A stretch of 64,000 bases of DNA from Haloplanus sp. (GTDB lineage Archaea > Halobacteriota > Halobacteria > Halobacteriales > Haloferacaceae), in NCBI RefSeq assembly GCF_028275055.1, contig NZ_JAQCNJ010000025.1, forward strand, positions 18,011 through 82,010. The letters run 5' to 3'. Both the position numbers and the translations under genes were made by a program. Positions within the stretch are counted from its first letter, which is position 1. Each line of letters opens with the position of its first letter. The notes beneath the pieces were generated by a model that was not told the DNA's origin, did no database searches, and was given only the letters and a program-made list of their open reading frames with translations. Of the stretch, positions 42,037-51,022 are shown in pieces.

Positions 42037-43529
42037 GAACGATTGTGTTGTTCGGACTGCTGACCGTCGTGTTGGTCGCCTTCACCGCGTTCGGCGCGTG
42101 GTTCGCCCGCGGACGAATCGAGACGGTTGAGGACTACATCACCGCCCGGAACTCCACCGACGGCGGAGCGTTGACCGCCACCCTCGTCGCGTCCAGTATG
42201 GGGGCGTGGATCCTCTTCAGTCCCGCCGAGGCGGGCGCGGCGTTCGGCGGTGTGACCGCCGTCGCCGGCTACGCCGCCGGGTCGGCACTCGCACTGGCCG
42301 CCTTCGCGGCGCTTGGCCCCCGAATCCGGGGGCTGATCCCCGACGGGCATAGCCTCACGGAGTACGCATACGCCCGCTACGGAACGGCGATGTACGGCTA
42401 CGTTCTGGCGGTAAGCATCGCCTACATGTTCGTTTTTCTCGCCGCCGAGTTTACCGGCATCGCGGGCGCGCTCTCCTTGCTCGCGGGCGTTCCCGGGTGG
42501 CAGACAGCGACGGTCGTCGGCGTCACCGTTCTCGCGTACACCGGCTACGGCGGGCTCCGTGCGAGCATGGTCACCGACACCGTTCAGACGGTGCTTATCC
42601 TGCCGCTGTTGATCGTGAGCGTCGTCGTTACACTCCTGTCGTTGGGTGGCACCGACGCCGCTCACGCCGCCATCGTCGACGCCTCGCCGGAGCTGCTCGC
42701 GGTGGGGACACCGGCCGGCGTCGAGTTCGGCGTTTACGTCGTTGTCGCCGTCGTCGGTGCGGAGATGCTGAATCAGGCGTGGTGGCAGCGCGTGTACGCC
42801 GCCCGCGACGGGCGGACGCTCCGGCGGTCCTTTCTCGTTGCCGCCGTCGCCGTCGTCCCCATGGTTCTTCTCGCCGGCGTGTTCGGCCCCGTCGCCGTCG
42901 GTCTCGGCCTCGTCGAGGGGCCGGGCGATGCCAGCGTCGCCTTTTTTCTCGTCGTGAACGAGGTGTTGCCCGACACCGCGGTGGCCGTCGTTGCCGTTCT
43001 CGCGACCCTGCTCGTCATTTCCAGTGCCGACACGCTCTTCAACGCCATCGCGAGCATCGTCACCGTCGACCTCCCTCGGGTGTTCGACGTCTCCGACGCC
43101 GGCTTGACCGCGGCCGCCCGCGGGGTGACCGTTGTCGTCGCCGCCGCAGCCACCGTCATCGGCGCGCAAGGCTACTCGGTGCTCACGCTTTTTCTCCTCG
43201 CCGACCTCCTTGCGGCGGCGACGTTCATTCCGCTTCTCCACGGGCTCTACTCCTCGCGGGCGTGGTCGGGCGGGGCGCTTCTGGCCAGCGGGGCCGGACT
43301 CGTTGTGGGCATAGCCTTCTTTCCACCGGCACGGGGCGTGCTCCCGCTCTCGGCGCTCCCCGCGGCCGCTTATTTCAACGCCTTTCTCGGGGCCGCGGCC
43401 GTCTCGACGGGGCTGGCCGTTCTGACGGCACGGCTCGTCGACCGGCCGTACGACCTCAACCGGTTGAGCCGCGACATCCGTCGGCTCGACGACACCGACG
43501 TGTCGGCCGACGGAGGGTCGGACCGATGA
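42030..43529 (+). CDS. Sodium:solute symporter (SSS family)
   Basis: A 499-residue Na+-coupled transporter with about 13 helices. SSS hallmarks include IETVEDYITARNSTDGGALTATLVASSMGAWILFSPAEAGAAFGG, TAFAA-type early loops, and GYGGLRASMVTDTVQTVLILPLLIV (the family signature region), then VGAEMLNQAWWQRVYAARDGRTLRRSFLV and VISSADTLFNAIASIVTVDL. Substrate class (acetate, proline, urea or pantothenate type) is not fixed by sequence. The start is GTG 42030 or, with the GTGA overlap to the leader ORF, more likely GTG 42033. Next to acs and a 43-residue protein, an acetate or short organic acid permease is plausible. Confidence 0.87.
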   Translation: MVRTIVLFGLLTVVLVAFTAFGAWFARGRIETVEDYITARNSTDGGALTATLVASSMGAWILFSPAEAGAAFGGVTAVAGYAAGSALALAAFAALGPRIRGLIPDGHSLTEYAYARYGTAMYGYVLAVSIAYMFVFLAAEFTGIAGALSLLAGVPGWQTATVVGVTVLAYTGYGGLRASMVTDTVQTVLILPLLIVSVVVTLLSLGGTDAAHAAIVDASPELLAVGTPAGVEFGVYVVVAVVGAEMLNQAWWQRVYAARDGRTLRRSFLVAAVAVVPMVLLAGVFGPVAVGLGLVEGPGDASVAFFLVVNEVLPDTAVAVVAVLATLLVISSADTLFNAIASIVTVDLPRVFDVSDAGLTAAARGVTVVVAAAATVIGAQGYSVLTLFLLADLLAAATFIPLLHGLYSSRAWSGGALLASGAGLVVGIAFFPPARGVLPLSALPAAAYFNAFLGAAAVSTGLAVLTARLVDRPYDLNRLSRDIRRLDDTDVSADGGSDR

Positions 43530-43657
43530 CGGCGGCTTTGTCCCCACTCGGCTTTGCCACCTTGGTCTGGGGAGCGGTCGCGCTGGTGGGTGTCGTCTTT
43601 CTGTACGAACTGGTGGCCGTGTGGCGCGAACGGAAACCGGAAGCCGAAACCGGGTAG
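43526..43657 (+). CDS. 43-residue single-helix membrane protein coupled to the symporter
   Basis: MTAALSPLGFATLVWGAVAL then VGVVFLYELVAVWRERKPEAETG: one membrane helix with a charged cytoplasmic tail. The ATG overlaps the symporter TGA (ATGA), so translation is coupled. Small partner proteins accompany some SSS permeases in bacteria (for example YjcH with ActP), but this is unrelated in sequence as far as I can tell. The track shows it only inside a longer shadow ORF ending at 43657. Confidence 0.72.
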   Translation: MTAALSPLGFATLVWGAVALVGVVFLYELVAVWRERKPEAETG

Positions 43658-43669
43658 CGCGGCCGTGCC

Positions 43670-45664
43670 TCAGTCGCCGCTGATCTTACCCTGGATGTCG
43701 TCGACGATGTCGGGGTTGCGAAGCGTCGACGTATCGCCCAGTTCGGCCTCGTTGGCGATGTCCTCTAACAGACGGCGCATGATCTTGCCGGATCGGGTCT
43801 TTGGCAGGTCAGGTGAGAAAACCACCTGTTCCGGGCGTGCGATCGGGCCGATGGCGTCCTCGACGCCCGCGACGATGCGCTGGCGGAGGTCGTCGTTTTC
43901 ATCGTAGCCCTCCTCGGTGATGACGTAGGCGTACACCGCCTCCCCTTTCATCTCGTGGTCGCCGCCGACGACCGCCGCCTCGGCGACGCCTTCGACGCCG
44001 ACGATGGCCGACTCGATCTCCATCGTCCCCAGTCGGTGGCCGGAGACGTTGATCACGTCGTCGACGCGGCCGAGAACGGTGATGTAACCGTCGTCGTCGA
44101 TCTTCGCGCCGTCCTCTGGGAAGTACACCCAGTCGTCGGGGTCCGAGCTATCGGTGTCGGAGTACTCGGCCCAGTACTCCTCGATGTACCGCTCGTCGTT
44201 GCGGTAGAGGGTGCGTAGCATACCGGGCCACGGCTTCTGGACCGTGAGATGGCCGGCACGGCCGGCCGCCACCTCGTCGCCGTTCGTGTCGACGATCTGT
44301 GCGTCGATACCCGGGAGGGGCGGTCCCGCGCTCCCGGGTTTCATCGTTTTGACGCCCGGAAGGGTGGTGACCATCATCCCGCCCGTCTCGGTCTGCCACC
44401 ACGTGTCCACGATCGGACACTCCTCGCGGCCGATATGCTTGTAGTACCACTTCCACGCCCGCGGGTTGATCGGCTCCCCGACCGTTCCCAGCAGTCGGAG
44501 GCTGGAAAGGTCGTGACGCTCGGGGTACTCAGTGCCCCACTTCATAAACGCCCGGATGGCGGTCGGCGCGGTGTAGAGTTGGGTCGCGTCGTAGTCGTCG
44601 ACGATCCGCCAGAGGCGGTCACGGTCGGGGTGGTCGGGTGTCCCCTCGTACATCATCGTCGTCGTACCGAGCGCGAGCGGTCCGTAGACGATGTATGAGT
44701 GGCCGGTGATCCATCCGATATCCGCCGAGCAAAAGTACGTGTCCTCGGGTTTGATGTCGAGCACCGCCTGCCCGGTCCATGCGGCCCACGCGAGGTAGCC
44801 GCCGGTGGTGTGTTTCACGCCCTTTGGCTGGCCGGTCGTCCCGGACGTGTACATCAAAAAGAGCATGTCCTCGGCGTCGCGCCGAACCGGATCGACCGTC
44901 TCGCCCTCGTGGGCGGCGACGAGGTCGGCATATGTCTGCTGGTTCGCTGCCAGGTCGTGGCCGAAGCCGTCGCCGTCCAGCAGTCGTTCGGCGACGATCA
45001 CGTCCTCGACGTGGCCCTCGACGCCGTCGAGGCCCTCGGTTGCCTTTTCGAGGTGGTCGAGCGGGTCTCCCCGGCGGTAGTAACCATCGCAGGTGACCAG
45101 ATACTCCGAATCGGCAGCGTCCATCCGGGTCGCCAGCGCGTCGGCCGAGAACCCGGCGAACACGACGCTGTGTGGCGCGCCGATGCGCGCACACGCCAGC
45201 ATGGCGATGGGAAGTTCGGGGATCATCGGCATGTACATCGTCACCACGTCGTCCTCGCTGACACCCAGATCCCGCAGTCCCGCGGCGAACTCGTTGACCT
45301 CGCGGTGGAGTTCCTCGTAGGTGTAGGTTCGGTTGTCCTCCTCGACCGGTTCGCCGACCCACTCGATAGCCGCCTCGTCGCCACGCTCCTCGAGATGGCG
45401 GTCGAGACAGTTGGCCGACGCGTTCAGCTCTCCTCCGGTGAACCACTCGTAAAACGGCGGGGTCGAGTCATCGAGTACCTGCCCGTACTCCGTGTCCCAG
45501 TCGAGTAGGTCGGCGGCCGTTTCCCAACACTCCGGCCAGTTCTCCTCGAACTCCTCGTAGATTCCCTGATCCGAGACGTTCGCCTGTTCGACGAACGCGT
45601 CGGAGGGATCGAACGCCGCCTGTTCTTCGAGGCGCGCCTCCAGTTCGATGTCATCGTCGGACAT
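43670..45664 (-). CDS. acs: Acetate-CoA ligase (acetyl-CoA synthetase)
   Basis: A 664-residue AMP-forming enzyme converting acetate, ATP and CoA to acetyl-CoA, AMP and PPi. The AMP-binding P-loop is MLFLMYTSGTTGQPKGVKHTTGGYL; the acetate pocket region includes GWITGHSYIVYGPLALGTTTMMYEG and VDTWWQTETGGMMVTTLPG; and the C-terminal hinge and catalytic Lys occur in GRVDDVINVSGHRLGTMEIESA and PEQVVFSPDLPKTRSGKIMRRLL. Length matches Acs. It converges on the symporter/microprotein pair (12 bases) and is divergent from korAB. Confidence 0.96.
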   Translation of the reverse strand: MSDDDIELEARLEEQAAFDPSDAFVEQANVSDQGIYEEFEENWPECWETAADLLDWDTEYGQVLDDSTPPFYEWFTGGELNASANCLDRHLEERGDEAAIEWVGEPVEEDNRTYTYEELHREVNEFAAGLRDLGVSEDDVVTMYMPMIPELPIAMLACARIGAPHSVVFAGFSADALATRMDAADSEYLVTCDGYYRRGDPLDHLEKATEGLDGVEGHVEDVIVAERLLDGDGFGHDLAANQQTYADLVAAHEGETVDPVRRDAEDMLFLMYTSGTTGQPKGVKHTTGGYLAWAAWTGQAVLDIKPEDTYFCSADIGWITGHSYIVYGPLALGTTTMMYEGTPDHPDRDRLWRIVDDYDATQLYTAPTAIRAFMKWGTEYPERHDLSSLRLLGTVGEPINPRAWKWYYKHIGREECPIVDTWWQTETGGMMVTTLPGVKTMKPGSAGPPLPGIDAQIVDTNGDEVAAGRAGHLTVQKPWPGMLRTLYRNDERYIEEYWAEYSDTDSSDPDDWVYFPEDGAKIDDDGYITVLGRVDDVINVSGHRLGTMEIESAIVGVEGVAEAAVVGGDHEMKGEAVYAYVITEEGYDENDDLRQRIVAGVEDAIGPIARPEQVVFSPDLPKTRSGKIMRRLLEDIANEAELGDTSTLRNPDIVDDIQGKISGD

Positions 45665-45867
45665 ATCTCGTAATGAATTTTCAAACCATTCGGCATAAAC
45701 CTACGCCACCGGATCGGGGTGGGTCGGTGTCGGACCGGGCGGTGCCGCCGTGCCCCGGCGGTGACGGAGCCGACCCCCCGACCACGAGCGCGATTACTGT
45801 CCGTTTTTGCGGGAATCCGAACCATTCAGAAGGCTTTTGCCCGGTCCGATGATAAGTCGCCTACAGC

Positions 45868-47640
45868 ATGCCTGCGGACTTCAACTGGGCGATCGGTGGC
45901 GAGGCCGGCGACGGCATCGACTCCACCGGGAAAATCTTCGCCCAGGCGCTTTCGAGGGCCGGTCGGCACGTGTTCACCTCAAAGGACTTCGCGTCGCGGA
46001 TTCGCGGCGGGTACACATCATACAAGATTCGGACGGCGGTGTCACAGGTCCAGAGCGTCGTCGACCGCCTCGACGTTCTCATCGCGTTGACTCAACGCAC
46101 CATCGACGAGAATCTGAACGAACTCCACGAAGGGAGCGTTATCATCTACGACGGGGACCGGACGACGATGCAGGACGTCGAAATCCCCGACGGGATGATC
46201 GGTCTCGATGTCCCGCTGAAGGGACTCGCGGAGGAGGCCGGAGGGGCGATTATGCGCAACGTCGTGGCCCTCGGCGCGGCATGTGCGGTCGGCGAGTTCC
46301 CGATCGAGAACCTCGACAGCGCACTCGAAAAGCGGTTCGGCGACAAGGGACGGTCGATCGTCGAAAACAACATGACAGCCGCACGGAAAGGCCGGGACTA
46401 CGTCGAAGCGGAGTTCGATGCGGACTTTGGCTACGACCTCGAGTGTACCGACGAGAACTACGTGCTCCTGAACGGCGACGAGGCGATCGGCATGGGCGCT
46501 ATCGCCGGTGGCTGTCGGTTCTACGCCGGCTACCCGATCACGCCCGCGACGGCGGTGATGGAGTATCTCACGGGTCGGATCGAACGCTACGGTGGCCACG
46601 TCGTTCAAGCCGAGGACGAACTCTCGGCGATCAACATGGCCCTCGGGGCGGCACGGGCCGGCGCACGGGCCATGACCGCCACCTCCGGGCCGGGGATCGA
46701 CCTCATGACCGAGACGTTCGGGCTGGTGGCGACAAGCGAGACGCCGCTGGTCATCTGTAACGTGATGCGGTCCGGCCCCTCGACCGGAATGCCGACCAAA
46801 CAGGAGCAGGGCGACCTGAACGCCATGCTTTACGGCGGCCACGGCGAGGTACCGCGGTTCGTTCTCGCGCCGACGACCATCGCCGAGTGTTTCCACAAAA
46901 CCGTCGAGGCGTTCAACCTCGCGGAGAAGTACCAGATCCCCGTCTACCTCACCGCCGACCTCTCGCTTGCGGTCACCGAACAGACGTACGCGCCGGAGGA
47001 GTTCGACATGGACGCCGTTGAGATCAACCGGGGCAAGGTCGTCGACGAGGACACCGTCGGCGAGTGGCAGGACGAGGATGGGCGGTTCAGACCCCACGCC
47101 CTCACCGACGACGGGGTGAGCCCCCGGGCGTTCCCCGGTACCGAGGGTGGACTCCACATGTCCACCGGCCTCGAACACGACGAACTCGGCCGGCGGACGG
47201 AGGACACCGAGATGCGCGTCCAACAGGTCGACAAACGGAGCCGAAAGGTCGAGACGGCACGCGAGCGAGAACCGTTCGAGCCACGGGAGTTCGGCGACCC
47301 CGACGCGGAGACGCTCGTCGTCTCGTGGGGGTCGAACGAGGGCGCGATGGTCGAGGCGATGCGACTCCTCGAGGACGAGGACGTCGGCGTGCGGTTTCTC
47401 TCGGTTCCGTACGTCTTCCCGCGTCCCGACCTGACCGAGGCCGTCGAGGCCGCCGAAGAGGTGATCGTCGTCGAGTGTAACGCGACCGGACAGTTCGCTA
47501 ACATACTCGAACACGACACGCTGACCCGTGTAACGCGGCTGAACAAGTACGACGGCGTCCGGTTCAAGGCGGACGAGTTGGCCGAGCGGATCGCGACGGC
47601 GCTCGGACACGAGGCGGCCGAAGAGGAGGTAACCCCATGA
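45868..47640 (+). CDS. korA: 2-oxoacid:ferredoxin oxidoreductase alpha subunit (gamma-alpha fusion)
   Basis: A 590-residue subunit of the haloarchaeal 2-oxoglutarate/pyruvate-type ferredoxin oxidoreductase, which oxidatively decarboxylates a 2-oxoacid to an acyl-CoA, reducing ferredoxin. The N-terminal gamma domain starts DFNWAIGGEAGDGIDSTGKIFAQAL; the alpha domain begins near residue 210 with FYAGYPITPATAVMEYL, EDELSAINMALGAARAGARAMTATSGPG; the C-terminus contains VVSWGSNEGAMVEAM and VVECNATGQFANIL. The N-terminal half lacks Fe-S motifs, as expected. Four-base overlap with korB (ATGA). Substrate preference cannot be seen; homologues in Halobacterium use 2-oxoglutarate. Confidence 0.94.
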   Translation: MPADFNWAIGGEAGDGIDSTGKIFAQALSRAGRHVFTSKDFASRIRGGYTSYKIRTAVSQVQSVVDRLDVLIALTQRTIDENLNELHEGSVIIYDGDRTTMQDVEIPDGMIGLDVPLKGLAEEAGGAIMRNVVALGAACAVGEFPIENLDSALEKRFGDKGRSIVENNMTAARKGRDYVEAEFDADFGYDLECTDENYVLLNGDEAIGMGAIAGGCRFYAGYPITPATAVMEYLTGRIERYGGHVVQAEDELSAINMALGAARAGARAMTATSGPGIDLMTETFGLVATSETPLVICNVMRSGPSTGMPTKQEQGDLNAMLYGGHGEVPRFVLAPTTIAECFHKTVEAFNLAEKYQIPVYLTADLSLAVTEQTYAPEEFDMDAVEINRGKVVDEDTVGEWQDEDGRFRPHALTDDGVSPRAFPGTEGGLHMSTGLEHDELGRRTEDTEMRVQQVDKRSRKVETAREREPFEPREFGDPDAETLVVSWGSNEGAMVEAMRLLEDEDVGVRFLSVPYVFPRPDLTEAVEAAEEVIVVECNATGQFANILEHDTLTRVTRLNKYDGVRFKADELAERIATALGHEAAEEEVTP

Positions 47641-48500
47641 GTTCAAACGTTCGATTCACCGATTTCAAATCCGACGCACAGCCGACGTGGTGCCCGGGAT
47701 GTGGCGACTTCGGCACCATGAACGGAATGATGAAGGCGCTGGCCGAGACGGGAGCGACCCCCGACGAGACGTTTATCATCGCGGGCATCGGCTGTTCGGG
47801 CAAGATCGGGACGTACATGCGTTCTTACGCCATCCACGGCGTTCACGGGCGCGCGCTCCCGGTCGGGTCCGGCGTCAAACTCGCCAATCCGGGCATCGAG
47901 GTCATGGTCGCCGGTGGCGACGGCGACGGCTACTCGATCGGCGCGGGCCATTTCATCCACGCGGTCCGTCGCAACATCGACATGACCTACGTCGTGATGG
48001 ACAACCGGATCTACGGGCTGACGAAGGGGCAAGCCTCGCCGACAAGCCGTGAGGACTTCGAGACGTCGACCACGCCGGAGGGGCCACAGCAACCGCCGGT
48101 AAACCCGCTGGCGCTCGCACTCGCCGCGAGCGGTACCTTCATCGCGCAGTCGTTTTCGACCGACGCACAGCGACACGCCGACATCGTCAAACAGGCCGTC
48201 GAACACGACGGCTTCGGCTTCGTCAACGTGTTCTCGCCCTGCGTGACGTTCAACGATGTCGACACGTACGACTACTTCCGCGACCACATCGTCGACCTCA
48301 CCGACACCGACCACGATCCGACCGACTACGAGGACGCCCGGTCGCGGATTCTCGACCCCGGGAAGGAGTATCAAGGCGTTCTCTACCGGGACGAAGACTC
48401 GGTCCCGTACAGCCGGAGCCACGGCATCGACGCGGACATGACGGAGATTCCCGACGGCGCGCCGGAGGACGCGACGGACCTCGTCCGCGAGTTCTACTAA
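47637..48500 (+). CDS. korB: 2-oxoacid:ferredoxin oxidoreductase beta subunit
   Basis: A 287-residue TPP- and 4Fe-4S-binding beta subunit partner of KorA. The first Fe-S ligands are in PTWCPGCGDFGTMNGMMKAL and a third Cys in IAGIGCSGKIGTYM; the TPP motif is MVAGGDGDGYSIGAGHFIHAVRRNIDMTYVVMDNRIYGLTKGQASPTS; a later Cys (VFSPCVTFND) is the fourth ligand. Full length. Starts at ATG within the korA stop (ATGA), so the two form a translationally coupled pair. Confidence 0.95.
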   Translation: MSSNVRFTDFKSDAQPTWCPGCGDFGTMNGMMKALAETGATPDETFIIAGIGCSGKIGTYMRSYAIHGVHGRALPVGSGVKLANPGIEVMVAGGDGDGYSIGAGHFIHAVRRNIDMTYVVMDNRIYGLTKGQASPTSREDFETSTTPEGPQQPPVNPLALALAASGTFIAQSFSTDAQRHADIVKQAVEHDGFGFVNVFSPCVTFNDVDTYDYFRDHIVDLTDTDHDPTDYEDARSRILDPGKEYQGVLYRDEDSVPYSRSHGIDADMTEIPDGAPEDATDLVREFY

Positions 48501-48733
48501 CCGGCACAGGGCGCCGGTGGGCTGAACGGCCGGCTCCGATCGAGTCCTACGTTCCGTGTCCTCGGCGGGCCGTTACCTGTCGTCCGCATCGTCGATCCGG
48601 TCGTGGTCGTTCGTCCGACGGGTGCCCACAGAGCGTGACGAACCTCCGTGCCTCGTCAACCGACGGATCGGTGACGGCGCGGCCGCCGACCCCGTTCAGC
48701 AAGACTGATTACCCTCTCGTAATATCGAAACAT

Positions 48734-49969
48734 ATGTCCGACCGTTTCGACGTGATCGTCGCCGGTGCTGGGCCTGCCGGGGCCCAGTGTGCGCGCGACC
48801 TCGCTCAGCGGGGGTACGACGTCGTCGTTCTTGAAGCCGAGGCCGAGGACGGGTTCCCACGCCAGAGCAACAAATCCACCGCCGGGACCTTCCACTCGAT
48901 GATGGCCTCCTTCGGCGTCCCGGACGACGTGGTGATGAACTACACCGACGACGTGGTGCTCGAATCGCCGAACCATCACTACGTCCAACAGCAACCCGGC
49001 GCGGTTCTGGAGTTTGCCGATTTCAAACGGTGGTTGGTGAGCGAGGGCCGAGAACAGGGTGCGACGTACCGGTTCGACGCTCGCGTGAACGGGCCGATCA
49101 TGGAGAACGGGGCGATCTCCGGCGTTCGATACGCGGGCGACGAGGAGGTGTACGCCGACATCGTCGTCGACGCCACGGGGCCTGCCGCCCCCCTCGCCAC
49201 CGAACTCGGCGTGAGCGACCTCACCCGGGAGAAACAAGCCATCGGCGTCGAGTGGGAGATGGAGGGTGTCGCGGTCGACCATCCGGAGTTTGCGGACCTC
49301 ACGAACTCGATGATGCTCCGTCTCGACCACGACCACGCCCCCGGCGGGTACTCCTGGATCTTCCACACGGGCGGCGACACCGCGAAGGTCGGGATCTGTT
49401 ACCTCCAGAACGAGGGCCACCGGAAGTACGGCCGCGATGGCGCGGGCATCGACGACTACCTCGAAGGCTGGCTGGAAACCGACCCGCGCTTCGCCGACGC
49501 GGAGCGCATCTCCGGCAAGCAACAACACCGCGGCTCGGCGCACATCCAAATGCCCGATAATCTTTGTACCGACGGGTTCATGGCCATCGGCGACACCGTT
49601 CCGACGATCGATCCGCTGTGGGGCGAGGGGATCCACAAGGGGATGAAGTCCGGGCGGATGGCCGCCATCACCGCCGATCGGTGTTTCGCAAACGAGGAGG
49701 CGGACACCTCCACAGAGGCGATGTCGGTGTACAGCAAGCTGTGGCACAGCGAGGTCGCACCCCGGATGCGGGAACGACTTCTCATGACGGAACTGCTGTA
49801 TCTCGCACCCAACGACCGGTACGACACCCTGATGTCGGATCTCAAAGCCACGGGCAGCGACACGCTTGCAAAGGCCAACGCCGGCAACGTCCGGGCGATG
49901 TTGCGACTGCTCCACCTCCGAGACATCCCCCTTCTCGGGGCGTTCGCCAAGGAACGGCTGAGCGAGTAA
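48734..49969 (+). CDS. Geranylgeranyl reductase family protein (archaeal lipid saturation)
   Basis: A 411-residue FAD enzyme closely fitting the digeranylgeranylglycerophospholipid reductase/geranylgeranyl reductase family, which saturates the isoprenoid chains of archaeal lipids. FAD-binding DVIVAGAGPAGAQCARDLAQRGYDVVVLEAEAE begins near residue 5; the fold also has IVVDATGPAAPLATELGV and GFMAIGDTVPTIDPLWGEGIHKGMKSGRMAA. ATG 48734 is chosen because MSDRFDVIVAGAG begins here; the track start adds 33 unrelated residues. It follows korAB, a natural pairing since many GGRs take electrons from ferredoxin (inference). Confidence 0.9.
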   Translation: MSDRFDVIVAGAGPAGAQCARDLAQRGYDVVVLEAEAEDGFPRQSNKSTAGTFHSMMASFGVPDDVVMNYTDDVVLESPNHHYVQQQPGAVLEFADFKRWLVSEGREQGATYRFDARVNGPIMENGAISGVRYAGDEEVYADIVVDATGPAAPLATELGVSDLTREKQAIGVEWEMEGVAVDHPEFADLTNSMMLRLDHDHAPGGYSWIFHTGGDTAKVGICYLQNEGHRKYGRDGAGIDDYLEGWLETDPRFADAERISGKQQHRGSAHIQMPDNLCTDGFMAIGDTVPTIDPLWGEGIHKGMKSGRMAAITADRCFANEEADTSTEAMSVYSKLWHSEVAPRMRERLLMTELLYLAPNDRYDTLMSDLKATGSDTLAKANAGNVRAMLRLLHLRDIPLLGAFAKERLSE

Positions 49970-50035
49970 CCGCCGGGTAGCGGCACGAACCGATCCTTCC
50001 ACAACCCATTTCGGCGTCTCGCCTCTCATATCGGT

Positions 50036-50860
50036 ATGTCTACGTCCTCGAACAACGACGTATCGCTGACGACCGAAATGCCGGCCTTGGGGCTCGGTAC
50101 CTGGCAGAACACCGATCCGGAGGACTGCGCGGCGGCGGTCGCAACCGCACTGGAGATGGGGTATCGGCACATCGACACGGCACAGGCGTACGGCAACGAG
50201 GAGGACGTCGGCGACGGCATCGCACGGGCCGATGTGGCACGAGACGACGTGTTTCTGGCGACAAAGGTGTGGATCGATCAACTCGCGGCCGACGACGTGC
50301 TTGCCTCGACGGAGGAGAGCCTCCGAAAACTCGGCGTCGACGCCGTTGACCTGTTGTACGTCCACTGGCCCGCCGGCGCGTACGACCCCGAGGAGACGCT
50401 CGGGGCGTTCGAGAGCCTCCACGAGTCGGGGCTGATCAACCGAATCGGAATCAGCAACTTTCAGCCAGAAGGGGTGGCCGAGGCGGTCGAACTGACGGAC
50501 GCACCGATCTTCGCCAACCAGATAGAGTGTCACCCCCTGCTCCCACAGGAGGAGCTTCGGGCCCACTGTGCAGACCACAACATCGAGGTGGTGGCGTACT
50601 CCCCGTTGGCCCGCGGCGAGGTGTTCGGCGTGCCGGAACTCCGGTCGGTGGCGGAGAAACACGGCGTCAGCGAGGCACAGGTGTCGCTCGCGTGGCTTCG
50701 CGAGAAGGGCGTCACCGCCATTCCGAAGGCGACAAGCGAGAGCCACATCCGCGACAACTGGGAATCGGGATCGCTCGGCTTGGACGACGAGGATGTGGCC
50801 CGCATCGACGGTATCGACCGCCGTGACCGACGGGTCGACCCCGACTTCGCGCCCTGGTGA
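50036..50860 (+). CDS. Aldo/keto reductase
   Basis: A 274-residue (beta/alpha)8 NADPH-dependent reductase. The catalytic tetrad is visible: Asp in HIDTAQAYGNEEDVG, Tyr in the same motif, Lys in LATKVWID, and His in LLYVHWPAG. NADPH-binding segments are FANQIECHPLLPQ, YSPLARGEVFG and IPKATSESHIRDNW. It reduces an aldehyde or ketone; substrate unknown. A 53-codon-free gap separates it from the lipid reductase. ATG 50036 (MSTSSNNDVSLTTEMPALGLGTWQN) is natural. Confidence 0.92.
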   Translation: MSTSSNNDVSLTTEMPALGLGTWQNTDPEDCAAAVATALEMGYRHIDTAQAYGNEEDVGDGIARADVARDDVFLATKVWIDQLAADDVLASTEESLRKLGVDAVDLLYVHWPAGAYDPEETLGAFESLHESGLINRIGISNFQPEGVAEAVELTDAPIFANQIECHPLLPQEELRAHCADHNIEVVAYSPLARGEVFGVPELRSVAEKHGVSEAQVSLAWLREKGVTAIPKATSESHIRDNWESGSLGLDDEDVARIDGIDRRDRRVDPDFAPW

Positions 50861-51022
50861 AGGCAGGAACCGTCCGGTCGCCTCCTCACCCCCCGTTCGC
50901 GTCGTCCCGTTGGCACCGTCGCGGTGGCGTGGAGGCCGGCGGGCTACAAACGAGGGTGGCAACCGCAGGGCACGCGTCGGATCGGTGAACACGCGTTTTT
51001 ATTACCGACGCGTTCGGTAAAC

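Noticed and set aside
43547-43670. Minus-strand 529-residue ORF 41958..43547 over the symporter
   Set aside because: Shadow of the SSS gene; highly basic/acidic low-complexity translation with no domain.
48656-50992. 778-residue minus-strand ORF
   Set aside because: Shadow of the geranylgeranyl reductase and aldo/keto reductase genes; no family motifs.
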